Positions 48,059 to 56,643 of a DNA stretch of 64,000 bases are shown here, piece by piece. Numbering within the stretch: position 1 is the stretch's first letter; each line of letters starts with the position of its first letter. The position numbers and the translations under genes were made by a program. The notes beneath the pieces are model-generated. The model ran no database searches, had not been told where the DNA came from, and saw only the letters and a program-made list of their open reading frames with translations. The DNA comes from JADLHS01 sp964561105 (GTDB lineage: Bacteria > Verrucomicrobiota > Verrucomicrobiia > Limisphaerales > JADLHS01), in assembly GCA_964561105.1 (NCBI GenBank), contig CAZLOH010000002.1, positions 1 to 64,000 on the forward strand, given 5' to 3'.

Positions 48059-48295
48059 TTAAGTGACCGGCGCGGCGGTTTCGGTGCTGCCCGGCGTGGT
48101 GTTCGGGGTCGCCGTCGGCGGGGGCAGCGTGGTCGGAGGCTGATACAACAACCCGCGCATCAATCCGCCGCCACCCGGAATCAGAAAGTCGAGCGGCGAA
48201 ATACTCTTCCCGGTCGAAATACCACCGCACCCGGCCGTAAGCCCCAACAAGCCGGCACACATCAGCAACCGAACCGTTTTCCGCTTTAATGTCAC
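48059..48295 (-). CDS. Small lipoprotein
   Basis: A 78-residue protein with n-region LKRKTVR, hydrophobic core LLMCAGLLGLTAG and lipobox LTAG-C23. The mature part is Gly/Pro/Thr-rich (FLIPGGGGLMRGLLYQPPTTLPPPTATPNTTPG). The start is uncertain: GTG 48295 gives a compact signal; ATG further up (48351 region) would overlap the divergent gene. It ends seven bases before the hpnH start, and may be co-transcribed with it. Unknown function. Confidence 0.6.
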   Translation of the reverse strand: MTLKRKTVRLLMCAGLLGLTAGCGGISTGKSISPLDFLIPGGGGLMRGLLYQPPTTLPPPTATPNTTPGSTETAAPVT

Positions 48296-48343
48296 TGGTA
48301 GCAGAGTATAAATCCCGGGCGTGTGACCGCAATAGTTAATTCC

Positions 48344-49111
48344 ATGGTTCATTTTCATCATGCCAGTTGTGTTGGGCTGGCCATCCTCGCCGGTTGCGGC
48401 CTCGCCCTGTCGGTTGCGCCGGCGCTGGCTGCGGATACCAACACCACTTCTCCCGCCGAGTTGCTCGCCCGGTCGCAGGACAAATTCCTGGCCGCCCAAA
48501 AACTCCATGCCGCGCAACCCACCAACACCATCGCCGGGTGGCAACTGGCCCGGGCGACGTTTGACCGGGCGGAATATGCCACCAACAGCACCGAGCGCGC
48601 CGCCCTGGCCGTCCAGGGCATCGCGGCCTGTCGCTCCATCCTGGCCCGCACCGCCAACAACGCTCCCGCCCACTACTACCTCGCGCTGAATCTCGGCCAG
48701 TTGGCGCGCACCAGATTGTTGGGTGCGCTGCCATTGGTCAGCGAGATGGAGGAGGAATTCAAATCCGCGCGAGCACTGGATGAGCAATTCGATTATGCGG
48801 GGCCGGATCGTTTCCTCGGTCAGCTCTACTACCAGGCGCCGGGCTGGCCCGCGAGCATCGGCAGCCAACGCAAAGCCCGCAAACACATGGAGCGCGCCGT
48901 CGAACTGGCGCCCGACTACCCCGAGAACCGGCTCAACCTGGCCGAGGCCTATCTCAAGTGGCGTGAGAAAAAACTCGCGGCCCGCGAACTCGCAGCCCTC
49001 GACACGCTTTGGCCCGCCGCCCACACCAATTTCACCGGCGCCGATTGGGTCGCCGCCTGGAATGACTGGCAACCGCGGTATGACAAACTCCGCGCACATG
49101 ATCTGCCATGA
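48344..49111 (+). CDS. Exported TPR protein
   Basis: A 255-residue protein with signal ASCVGLAILAGCGLALSVAPALAAD and TPR-like helices: GWQLARATFDRAEYATNSTERAALAVQGIAACRSILARTANNAPAHYYLALNLGQL (about 45-105) and RKHMERAVELAPDYPENRLNLAEAYLKWREKKLAARELAAL (about 185-225). GTG 48323 is an alternative start seven codons upstream. Divergent from the lipoprotein gene. No recognised named family; probable periplasmic scaffold. Confidence 0.75.
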   Translation: MVHFHHASCVGLAILAGCGLALSVAPALAADTNTTSPAELLARSQDKFLAAQKLHAAQPTNTIAGWQLARATFDRAEYATNSTERAALAVQGIAACRSILARTANNAPAHYYLALNLGQLARTRLLGALPLVSEMEEEFKSARALDEQFDYAGPDRFLGQLYYQAPGWPASIGSQRKARKHMERAVELAPDYPENRLNLAEAYLKWREKKLAARELAALDTLWPAAHTNFTGADWVAAWNDWQPRYDKLRAHDLP

Positions 49112-49339
49112 ACTTGCGGGGACAATCTCACTTTATTGCGCCCGTACCGGATCGGGAGTGGGCGCATCGCGCATTGAGCCGCGCGCGGGGGCGCGGTCGG
49201 GTGCGGCGGACGAGGGCGTCCACGGCCGCACGAGTGGGCGCGGGCGCTCCCCGCTGCAATCAACAGAGATGCGCCTGAGCTTGCGGCCACCAGAAAAAAT
49301 CAATTTTTCATTCCCCGGAATCCTCGCTACGTTCTCACC

Positions 49340-50122
49340 GTGCATCCGATTGCCTTTCATCTCGGCCCGCTGACCATCCACTGGTACGGCATCCTGATCG
49401 CACTGGCCTTTCTGGCCGGGTTGTGGACCGCCACCAAACGCGCCCCGCTCGCGGGCATCAACGGCGAGCTGATTGCCGATCTCGTCGTCCCGTGGTTGCT
49501 GCTCGGCAGCGTGCTGGGCGCGCGAACTTTGTACGTGCTCACCTACTGGCGCGAAAGTTTTGCCGACCAGCCCTGGTGGGAAATTTTTATGATCCAGCAC
49601 GGCGGCCTGGTTTACTACGGTGGACTCATCGGGGCCACGGTGACCGGCATCGTATTTGCCCGCGTGAAGAAAATCCCGCTCTGGAAACTCGCCGACGTGA
49701 TGGCCCCCAGCGTGGCGCTGGGTTCGGTGTTCGGCCGCCTCGGTTGCCTGATGAACGGCTGCTGCTACGGTCGCGCCTGCGATCTACCCTGGGCGATTCG
49801 CTTTCCGACCGACCACGCCACGGGCGGTCTGCCGGTGCATCCCACCGAGATTTATGACGCGGCTCTCAACTTCGCACTCTATCTCGGGCTGGCCTGGCTG
49901 TTTCGCCGTCGGAAATTTGATGGTCAGGTTTTTGCCACCTATCTCCTGTGTTACGCGGTCATGCGCTCCTTCGTGGAGATGTTTCGCGGCGATTACGACG
50001 CCGCTCATCTGCATGGTGGATTGACCCCGGCCCACCTGGTGAGCCTGGCAATCTTTGCGGTGGGCGTGGCCTTCTTTCTGGCGCTCCGCTCGCGCAAATC
50101 GCTCGTCGCTGCCGCGAAGTGA
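49340..50122 (+). CDS. lgt: Prolipoprotein diacylglyceryl transferase
   Basis: Adds diacylglycerol from phosphatidylglycerol to the lipobox cysteine of prolipoproteins. The 260-residue protein starts with GTG and has seven helices, HPIAFHLGPLTIHWYGILIALAFLAG, the QHGGLVYYGGLIGA block, and the signature GRLGCLMNGCCYGRACDLPWAIRFP (a GRxGCxxNGCCYG variant of the GRxGNFxNGE form), then HPTEIYDAALNF. The 228 bases upstream contain GC-rich repeat-like DNA and no gene. Confidence 0.93.
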   Translation: MHPIAFHLGPLTIHWYGILIALAFLAGLWTATKRAPLAGINGELIADLVVPWLLLGSVLGARTLYVLTYWRESFADQPWWEIFMIQHGGLVYYGGLIGATVTGIVFARVKKIPLWKLADVMAPSVALGSVFGRLGCLMNGCCYGRACDLPWAIRFPTDHATGGLPVHPTEIYDAALNFALYLGLAWLFRRRKFDGQVFATYLLCYAVMRSFVEMFRGDYDAAHLHGGLTPAHLVSLAIFAVGVAFFLALRSRKSLVAAAK

Positions 50123-50138
50123 AACCCGCCTGCCGTCC

Positions 50139-51065
50139 GTGGCGTCACCCTCCCACCCCATCTTCCTGGCCGGCCCCACCGCCGTCGGCAAATCCGCCGT
50201 CGCGCTCGCGCTGGCCGAAAGACTCGATGGCGAAATCATTTCCGTGGATTCGATGCAGGTCTATCGCGGCCTGGACCTGGGCACCGCCAAACCCTCCCGC
50301 GCCGAACGCGCTCGCGTACCGCACCATTTGATTGATGTGGTGGACCTCACCGAGCCGTTCGATGCGGCGAAGTTTGTCGCGCTGGCCCGGCAGGCCGTGG
50401 CCGAAATTCATTCGCGCAATCGTGTGCCGATCTTCTGTGGCGGCACCGGATTATACTTCCAAGCCTACCGGCAAGGACTGGGTGAAGCTCCCCCCTCCGA
50501 TGCAAAGTTGCGCGCCGAACTCGAAGCGGCCCCGCTCGTGGATTTGCTCCGCGAACTCGAGCAACGCGACGCCGAAACCTTTGCCCGGATTGATCGGCAA
50601 AACCCGCGTCGCATCGTCCGCGCGCTCGAAGTCATCCGTCTCACGGGCAAACCCTTCTCGGCGCAGCGGGCACAGTGGAGCGAGGCGCACGGAGAGCCGG
50701 CCAGTTCGTCCGACGACTCGCCCCGCCAGATCGTCTGTTTGAATCGCGCAACCGAAGACCTCCATGCCCGGATCAACGCTCGCGTGGACGAAATGTTTTC
50801 TCACGGTCTGGTGGAAGAAACCCGTCAACTGCTTCAACGCGGCCTGGAACGAAACCAGACCGCGATGCAAGCCATCGGCTACCGGCAGGTGGTCGAACAC
50901 TTGCGTGGTGAACGCTCGTTGCCGGACACGATTGCCCTGGTGAAAAGCAAAACGCGCCAGTTTGCCAAACGACAGTTGACCTGGTTTCGCAAACACGCGA
51001 AGGCCAGGTGGATCGAGCTCAACCCAAGGGACACCGCTGCGGATCTGGCGCGTTTGCTGGGCTGA
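50139..51065 (+). CDS. miaA: tRNA dimethylallyltransferase
   Basis: Modifies A37 of tRNAs reading codons that start with U. The 308-residue protein has P-loop FLAGPTAVGKSAVALALAERL, DSMQVYRGLDLGTAKPS, PHHLIDVVDLTEPFDAAKFVALA, and FCGGTGLYFQAYRQG. GTG 50139 is chosen since it begins just before the P-loop strand and is 17 bases after lgt; the earlier frame start at 50055 overlaps lgt. Probably co-transcribed with lgt. Confidence 0.92.
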   Translation: MASPSHPIFLAGPTAVGKSAVALALAERLDGEIISVDSMQVYRGLDLGTAKPSRAERARVPHHLIDVVDLTEPFDAAKFVALARQAVAEIHSRNRVPIFCGGTGLYFQAYRQGLGEAPPSDAKLRAELEAAPLVDLLRELEQRDAETFARIDRQNPRRIVRALEVIRLTGKPFSAQRAQWSEAHGEPASSSDDSPRQIVCLNRATEDLHARINARVDEMFSHGLVEETRQLLQRGLERNQTAMQAIGYRQVVEHLRGERSLPDTIALVKSKTRQFAKRQLTWFRKHAKARWIELNPRDTAADLARLLG

Positions 51066-51262
51066 GGCGGGGCGCATCAGGGTGAACGCCAGTCCATCAC
51101 GTACGCGCTCGCTAAAATGCGAGCGGGCACGTTCGCCCCGTTGGGGAGCGAGGAACGCAATGATACCAAGGGAACAACATCACTGCGGCCTAACTCGGGA
51201 TGGTTCGGCCGGCGCGATGCGCGCGGCTTGCTTCAAGCGCGCCGCTCCATTAAGGTCTGCCC

Positions 51263-52270
51263 ATGTCGTGGAAGAAGATCACCACCCTGGCTGCCTGCCT
51301 GGCCGCTGGACTGCATTTTGCCCCGGCGGATGTGGTGGAGTTGAAGGACAAGGCCGCCGTCACTGGCAAGGTCCTCGCCGAAAAGCGGGATTCGGTGATT
51401 GTGGACGTCGGCTACACCGCCCTGGTCATTCCGCGCAACGTCGTGACGAAGATCTCCATCGGCGACGACCCCGGCGCGACCAAAGCGAAATCGGCCGGAA
51501 CCAAGCCCGCCTCGCCCTCGTCTCGCAAAGGAAACGAAACTCCGCCGTCCGGCGCTTCCAGTCAGGATTTTTATCATCTGGGAAACAAAGCCGGCCCCGA
51601 GCGCAATGTTCGCGATCTCGTCAAGCAACTCGGCGAGGCGGTCGTCCAGGTGCGGACCCCGGGCGGACTCGGATCGGGGTTTTTCATCAATGAGGACGGT
51701 TTCCTCATTACCAATTTCCACGTCATCGAGGGCGAGACGCAGATCTCCGTCGAGGTGTATCTGCAACGGAACGGCCAGTTGGAGCGCCAGACTTACAAGC
51801 AGGTCCGGATCGTGGCGATGAACAAGTTTGCGGACCTCGCCCTGCTCCAGATCCAGGACCGGAACGCGCCGAAGTTCCGCTACGTTCAAATCGGAAGTTC
51901 CGATGCGTTGTCGGTCGGCGAACGGGTTTTTGCCATCGGCAGCCCGCTCGGGCTGGAACGTACGGTGACCGAGGGGATTCTCAGCACGAAGACGCGCCAG
52001 TTGGGTGGCGATCTCTATTTGCAAACCACCGCGCAGATCAATCCCGGCAACAGCGGCGGCCCGCTCTTCAACCTGCACGGCGAGGTGGTCGGCGTCACCA
52101 ACATGAAGATCGCGTCGGGTGAGGGACTCGGCTTCGCCATCCCCTCCGAGATGGTGCTCCATTTTCTCGATCACCGGGATGCCTACGCCTATTCCAACGA
52201 CAACCCCAACAGCCCTTACCGTTATCTCGAACCGCCCGGGCGCATGAAACAGGCGGCGCGCGACGAATGA
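51263..52270 (+). CDS. Exported trypsin-like serine protease (HtrA-like, no PDZ)
   Basis: A 335-residue protein with signal (ITTLAACLAAGLHFAPA) and a small N-terminal beta domain DVVELKDKAAVTGKVLAEKRDSVIVDVGYTALVIPRN (about 23-65). The catalytic triad is seen: His in ITNFHVIEGE, Asp in KFADLALLQI and Ser in NPGNSGGPLFN, with SPLGLERTVTEGILS before it. No PDZ domain follows; the C-terminus is short and tyrosine/proline-rich. Likely periplasmic quality-control protease. The next gene starts 39 bases later. Confidence 0.88.
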   Translation: MSWKKITTLAACLAAGLHFAPADVVELKDKAAVTGKVLAEKRDSVIVDVGYTALVIPRNVVTKISIGDDPGATKAKSAGTKPASPSSRKGNETPPSGASSQDFYHLGNKAGPERNVRDLVKQLGEAVVQVRTPGGLGSGFFINEDGFLITNFHVIEGETQISVEVYLQRNGQLERQTYKQVRIVAMNKFADLALLQIQDRNAPKFRYVQIGSSDALSVGERVFAIGSPLGLERTVTEGILSTKTRQLGGDLYLQTTAQINPGNSGGPLFNLHGEVVGVTNMKIASGEGLGFAIPSEMVLHFLDHRDAYAYSNDNPNSPYRYLEPPGRMKQAARDE

Positions 52271-52309
52271 TCCTCGCGCAACGATTTCCTCACCCGTGTT
52301 GACCCTCCC

Positions 52310-54268
52310 ATGAGCCAATCCACCGCTTCGACTGTCCATCGCCTGGCCCGCAGGCAATCCATCACGCTGGCCGCCCTGTTGCTGTGCGCCGGGTCCGCTT
52401 TCGGCGCCGTGCCGCCCGCCGAGAAGCTGCTCCCGCCGGACACCCTGTTGGTCCTCTCCGCGCCGGATTGGACGCAATTGCAGGCCGCCTACCGGAAATC
52501 CGCGCAACGCCAGTTCTGGGAGGACCCGGCCATGAACCTGTTTCGGGAAAAACTCCTGACCAAATGGAACGAAGAATTTGTCCAGCCGCTCGAACGCGAT
52601 CTCGGAGTGAAGCTCGGCGATTACAGCGCGCTGTTGCAAGGCCAGGTGACGCTGGCCGTCACCCAGGGAGAGTGGCAGGGAAACGGGAAAAACGACGGCC
52701 TGCCGGCGTTCCTGTTCCTGCTCGATGCCCGGGACCAGAGCGGCCTGCTCAAGACGAACCTGACCGAACTGCGCAAAAAATGGAACGATGCGGGCAAGCC
52801 CATCAAGACCGAAAAAATCCGGGATGTGGAATTTTCCGTGATACCGTTGACGACAAATGACGTGCCCCCGACGCTCAAGCAATTCGTCCCGCAACCGCAG
52901 AAGGTCGAGGAACTGGGCCAGGAGAACGAGCCTCCCGCTCCCCCCACGGAACTGGTCGTGGGCCAGTATGATTCGCTGCTCATCGTCGGCAGCAGCTTGA
53001 AGGCGGTCACGGACGTCGTCCTGCGGCTGGCGGGCAGCGCCGCCCCCACGCTCGACGAACTACCGGAGTTTGCGTCCAGCCGGACCGCGCTCTTCCGCGA
53101 GGCCCCGCTCTACGGCTGGCTCAATGCGAAGACCTTCTTCGCCGTCCTCACGCGCATGCTGGCCAGTCAGGAAAATAACGAAGCCCCCAGCCCGCTGCCC
53201 ATTCCCGCCGTCGGCAAGCTGATTGCCGCATCCGGTCTTGGCGGGCTGAAAAGCGTCGCGTTCGATTTTCGTGACTCCGGCGACGGTCACCGCTACGAAA
53301 TGTTCGTCGCCGCGCCCGAGGCGAGTCGCACCGGCCTCGCCAAACTGTTGACGCTCGCCCCCAAGGACTGCACGCCGCCCGCCTTCGTGCCGGCGGATGT
53401 CGTGAAGTTTCAACGCATCCGGCTCGATGGCCAGCAGGCGATCAAGACGATTGAAAAGATGTTGGGCGACATTTCCGCCGAGGCGTTGAACACCTGGAAC
53501 TTTCTCCTCAGCAATGGCAATGAAGCCGTCCGCGTGAAAGAACCGGACTATGACATCCGGAAGAATCTTTTCGGGAATCTCGGGGACGACTTCATCACTT
53601 ACGAGAAGCTGCCCCGCGGCGATTCGGCGCTTGAACTCGCCTCGCCGCCGTCGCTGTTCCTCATCGGCTCGCCCAATCCGGATCAACTTGCCGCCGCGCT
53701 CAAGGGCGTGCTCATCATCCTCACCCCGGAAGGCGGCAATCCCAAGTCCCGCGAATTTCTGGGCCGGAAAATTTTCACCATCAAACTCCCGCCCCTGCCC
53801 ATCGGCGGGTCGCCCTCGGCCGGCCGCACGTTGAACTACGCCGCCAGCGCCGGCTACGTGGCTTTCAGCACGGACATCGCCACGCTGGAAGAATTCCTCC
53901 GCAGCAGCGAAGGTCAGAACAAACCCCTGCGCGACGTTCCCGGTCTGGCCCAGGCCATCGCCCGCATTGGCGGTCAAAGCACCGGCTGGCTGACCTACGA
54001 AAACGAGTCCGAAACCATGCGCCTCCAGTTCGCAGCCCTGCGGCGCAGCGCCGGGGCCACCAACAACGCCGGCCCCAGCGTCCTCACCAGCACGATCCCC
54101 TTCGCCGCGCCCGAGAAGAAAATCAGGGATTGGCTCGACTTCTCGCTGCTGCCCGACTACGACAAAGTGGCCAAGTATTTCAGCTTCGATGTCTATACCG
54201 GCAGTGCCAGCGTGGACGGATTGACCTTCAAGTTTTATTCACCCCTGCCGCCGCAGTTGAAGCCGTAA
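52310..54268 (+). CDS. Secreted protein of unknown function
   Basis: A 652-residue exported protein (signal HRLARRQSITLAALLLCAGSAFGAV). The N-terminal part PPAEKLLPPDTLLVLSAPDWTQLQAAYRKSAQRQFWEDPAMNLF recurs in large uncharacterised planctomycetal/verrucomicrobial proteins of the DUF3352 kind; I am not certain of the family. Later parts alternate strands and helices with no catalytic motif. It follows the protease closely and may be its operon partner. Confidence 0.72.
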   Translation: MSQSTASTVHRLARRQSITLAALLLCAGSAFGAVPPAEKLLPPDTLLVLSAPDWTQLQAAYRKSAQRQFWEDPAMNLFREKLLTKWNEEFVQPLERDLGVKLGDYSALLQGQVTLAVTQGEWQGNGKNDGLPAFLFLLDARDQSGLLKTNLTELRKKWNDAGKPIKTEKIRDVEFSVIPLTTNDVPPTLKQFVPQPQKVEELGQENEPPAPPTELVVGQYDSLLIVGSSLKAVTDVVLRLAGSAAPTLDELPEFASSRTALFREAPLYGWLNAKTFFAVLTRMLASQENNEAPSPLPIPAVGKLIAASGLGGLKSVAFDFRDSGDGHRYEMFVAAPEASRTGLAKLLTLAPKDCTPPAFVPADVVKFQRIRLDGQQAIKTIEKMLGDISAEALNTWNFLLSNGNEAVRVKEPDYDIRKNLFGNLGDDFITYEKLPRGDSALELASPPSLFLIGSPNPDQLAAALKGVLIILTPEGGNPKSREFLGRKIFTIKLPPLPIGGSPSAGRTLNYAASAGYVAFSTDIATLEEFLRSSEGQNKPLRDVPGLAQAIARIGGQSTGWLTYENESETMRLQFAALRRSAGATNNAGPSVLTSTIPFAAPEKKIRDWLDFSLLPDYDKVAKYFSFDVYTGSASVDGLTFKFYSPLPPQLKP

Positions 54269-54274
54269 CCGGCG

Positions 54275-54970
54275 TCACACCCAGTCCGGCACGCGGAACA
54301 ACCGGCAGAAGCGCCGCCGGTGGAGTTCGCTATCCAGTACGTCGTAGTGATTCGGCACGAGTCGCCGTGGCGTGAGCCGGCAGATTTTCGCCACGCTGGC
54401 TGGAAACAGCTCCGGCACGCTGTTCAGGATTGCGGGCGGGCGGTGGACGTTGAAGAAATAACTCGCAAACATGTCGCCGCTGAACAGGAGATTGTGGCGG
54501 GCGCTGAAGAAGCCACAATGCCCGGCGGAATGGCCGGGCAAATGCACCACGCGCAACCCACCCCAAAACGGCAGTTCCTGTCCGTCCGAGATGAATGAGT
54601 CAATGCGGCCCGCGCAATGCCGGGTCAGCAGTCGACCCGCCGCTTCCAATCGCCCGCACCAACGCGCGATGCCGGTGTAGGGATACGTTCCTGCCACGTG
54701 CCGGGCTTCCTCCGCGTGGGCCAGCACGCGCGCACCCGTCCACTCCCGCAGCCAGGCCAGATTTCCGGCATGATCCAGATGGCCGTGCGTGAGCAAGATC
54801 GCCTTGATGGAATCCGGCCGGAGACCCCGTTTGCGAACGAGCCGCCGAATCCAGAAGGGTTCGCCGACCAGGCCGGTGTCAATCATCACGCTCGCATCGC
54901 CGTCCGCCAGCACGAAACAGCAGCCCATGAGACCGCGGATCGTAAGGTTGCCGGCTGGAGCCTTTCGCAC
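54275..54970 (-). CDS. Metallo-beta-lactamase-fold hydrolase
   Basis: A 231-residue MBL-fold protein. The zinc motif is LLTHGHLDHAGN, with the later His in VHLPGHSAGHCGFF, the bridging Asp in LLFSGDMFASYFF, and a last His in RLVPNHYDVLD. Length is standard for glyoxalase-II-like or related hydrolases, but the substrate cannot be told. The start could also be at MGCCFVL about 14 residues in. Convergent with the preceding secreted-protein gene, 6 bases apart. Confidence 0.85.
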   Translation of the reverse strand: MRKAPAGNLTIRGLMGCCFVLADGDASVMIDTGLVGEPFWIRRLVRKRGLRPDSIKAILLTHGHLDHAGNLAWLREWTGARVLAHAEEARHVAGTYPYTGIARWCGRLEAAGRLLTRHCAGRIDSFISDGQELPFWGGLRVVHLPGHSAGHCGFFSARHNLLFSGDMFASYFFNVHRPPAILNSVPELFPASVAKICRLTPRRLVPNHYDVLDSELHRRRFCRLFRVPDWV

Positions 54971-55012
54971 GCCTGCTGCATAGCAGGCACGGGTCTGAGG
55001 GGAAAGGGAAAC

Positions 55013-56506
55013 CTATTTTTGATCGCGTTTGATCTGGGCACGAATGGTGTCCTCGTCAATGACCAGCTTCCAATCACTGCCGATTCGCTGAAACTTCATA
55101 TCCTCTTGTTTGGCCGCGCCGGAAGCCATGGTGGTTTCCACCGCCAGTATCCTTTCGTCCACCGTCGGCGCTTGTTGTGAAAGCACACGATAGCCAGTGT
55201 AACTTTGGTCCCGGTCTTCAGCCATCATCGGGAACAACATGGCGTCCTCCAGCCCTAGGCCGTTGTCTGCAATCTGCTTTCGCGCCGCTGTGGGGTCGGG
55301 CGATGTCGCAATCATCTGTGCCAACATGCCTTCCATGATTTTCTTCGCGCCGTCGGTGATGTAGAGCGATTCCTTGAACCGCTCGCGATTGCCATTTACC
55401 ACCGCCCAGCCGCGAGTTTGCAACACGGCAGCAGGTGATGCGAATCCGGCATCGGTCCAGGACTCTTTGGGCAAGTCAACGGGATCCGACACAGAATTGG
55501 CTGCGGGAGCGCTCGACGAACGTTGGATGGCCCCTTGCAGCCGGGCCAGTTCCTGGGTCCGCGCCCGCAGCCGGCCCACCTCACCCCGCAGTCGAAGAAG
55601 CTCCAGATGTTCCTGTTGCACCCGGGCGAGTTCGATGTCATTCGTTGCCGGTGGCGGAGCCTGTGCGACCACGGATGGCGCTGTTTGTTGTCGCAGCACT
55701 TCGTTCTCCGCTCGTAGCCGGGCGTTGGTGCGTTGCTGCAGGATCACAGGCGTTGCCACTCCCAACGCTACGACTGCGCCGACGATGCCAAGTTTGAGTT
55801 GCGTAATAGTCACGAGTTCCAACACTCCTTTCATGAGGGTTGAGGTTGAAGCAGCCACGACCGCGCTACCGCCGGCCGCCGCCAGAATCGAAGCAGTCAG
55901 AGCTGCGGGAGACGCCTGCACCGCGTTGGCGGCGATGATGCCGCCAAGGGCTGCGGCCGGCCGTGAGATACCGTTTCGCGAAAAATGCTTCCGCAACTTT
56001 TCCAGCGCGCGGCCGACACGCACCTTGGCCGCGGCTTCGCTCGCGCCCAGTGCCGCGCCAACTTCGCTCAATGGCTTCCCTTCAAAAAAGCGCAGTACAA
56101 TCGCGTCGCGGTCGCGGTCACAGAGTTTTGCCATCGCGTCCTCAAGCAGCGGTTTGATCTGAGGCCAGGCGTCGGGCTGCGGTTCGTTCACGAGTGACTG
56201 CATGTAAGCCTCCTGTTCACGGTGCATGCGGCGGGATTCAGTTCGGCGATGATTTGCCGCCGTCAACCGCGCCGTTTGATAGAGCCAGCCGGAAAGAACG
56301 ACGTTGCGCCCTAGCGAACCGGCTTTGTGCGCGAGCACAAGAAAGACGGCTTGCGTGATCTCCTCGGCGGTGTGCGGATTTCCGGTCTGACGCAGCGCGA
56401 CGGAATGGACGAGGTTGACGTGCCGTCGCACCAGTTCCGCAAATGCCGCCTCGGATTGGTGATCCGCGTAATCGCGCAGCAATCGGATGTCATCCATTTC
56501 CAACAT
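55013..56506 (-). CDS. ECF-type sigma factor with membrane helix and coiled-coil tail
   Basis: A 497-residue protein. Residues about 5-90 are sigma region 2 (DYADHQSEAAFAELVRRHVNLVHSVALRQTGNPHTAEEITQAVFLVLAHK; WLYQTARLTAANHRR) and about 115-175 region 4 (LCDRDRDAIVLRFFEGKPLSEVGAALGASEAAAKVRVGRALEKL). Then come an Ala-rich stretch, a predicted membrane helix (LGIVGAVVALGVATPVIL), a coiled coil (ARLRAENEVLRQQ ... LELLRLRGEVGRLRARTQELARLQ) and an extracytoplasmic domain resembling a ligand-sensing or unknown fold. Such tailed sigma factors are frequent in Pedosphaera-type Verrucomicrobiota. No separate anti-sigma gene is nearby, so the tail may do its own sensing. Start ATG 56506; MDD (codon 4) possible. 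Confidence 0.85.
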   Translation of the reverse strand: MLEMDDIRLLRDYADHQSEAAFAELVRRHVNLVHSVALRQTGNPHTAEEITQAVFLVLAHKAGSLGRNVVLSGWLYQTARLTAANHRRTESRRMHREQEAYMQSLVNEPQPDAWPQIKPLLEDAMAKLCDRDRDAIVLRFFEGKPLSEVGAALGASEAAAKVRVGRALEKLRKHFSRNGISRPAAALGGIIAANAVQASPAALTASILAAAGGSAVVAASTSTLMKGVLELVTITQLKLGIVGAVVALGVATPVILQQRTNARLRAENEVLRQQTAPSVVAQAPPPATNDIELARVQQEHLELLRLRGEVGRLRARTQELARLQGAIQRSSSAPAANSVSDPVDLPKESWTDAGFASPAAVLQTRGWAVVNGNRERFKESLYITDGAKKIMEGMLAQMIATSPDPTAARKQIADNGLGLEDAMLFPMMAEDRDQSYTGYRVLSQQAPTVDERILAVETTMASGAAKQEDMKFQRIGSDWKLVIDEDTIRAQIKRDQK

Positions 56507-56643
56507 TCACCAAGTAATGTCCGCCGGTCACAAAAAGGGAACAGAAAATTTGGCCGCTGATCCGGGCCGATACATTCCCCCGGCGTCGGTGGGGAAAATT
56601 ATCGTAGATTAGCGCGGATTAGCGGTTCAAACTGCCCTCGCGC

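Noticed and set aside
48059..49099. 346-codon minus-strand frame including the lipoprotein
   Set aside because: Only the last 78 codons look like a protein (signal and lipobox); the rest is antisense to the TPR gene.
51066..51262. Possible RNA gene or small ORF between miaA and the protease
   Set aside because: No tRNA-like fold or conserved motif seen; small frames here have no ribosome-binding site.
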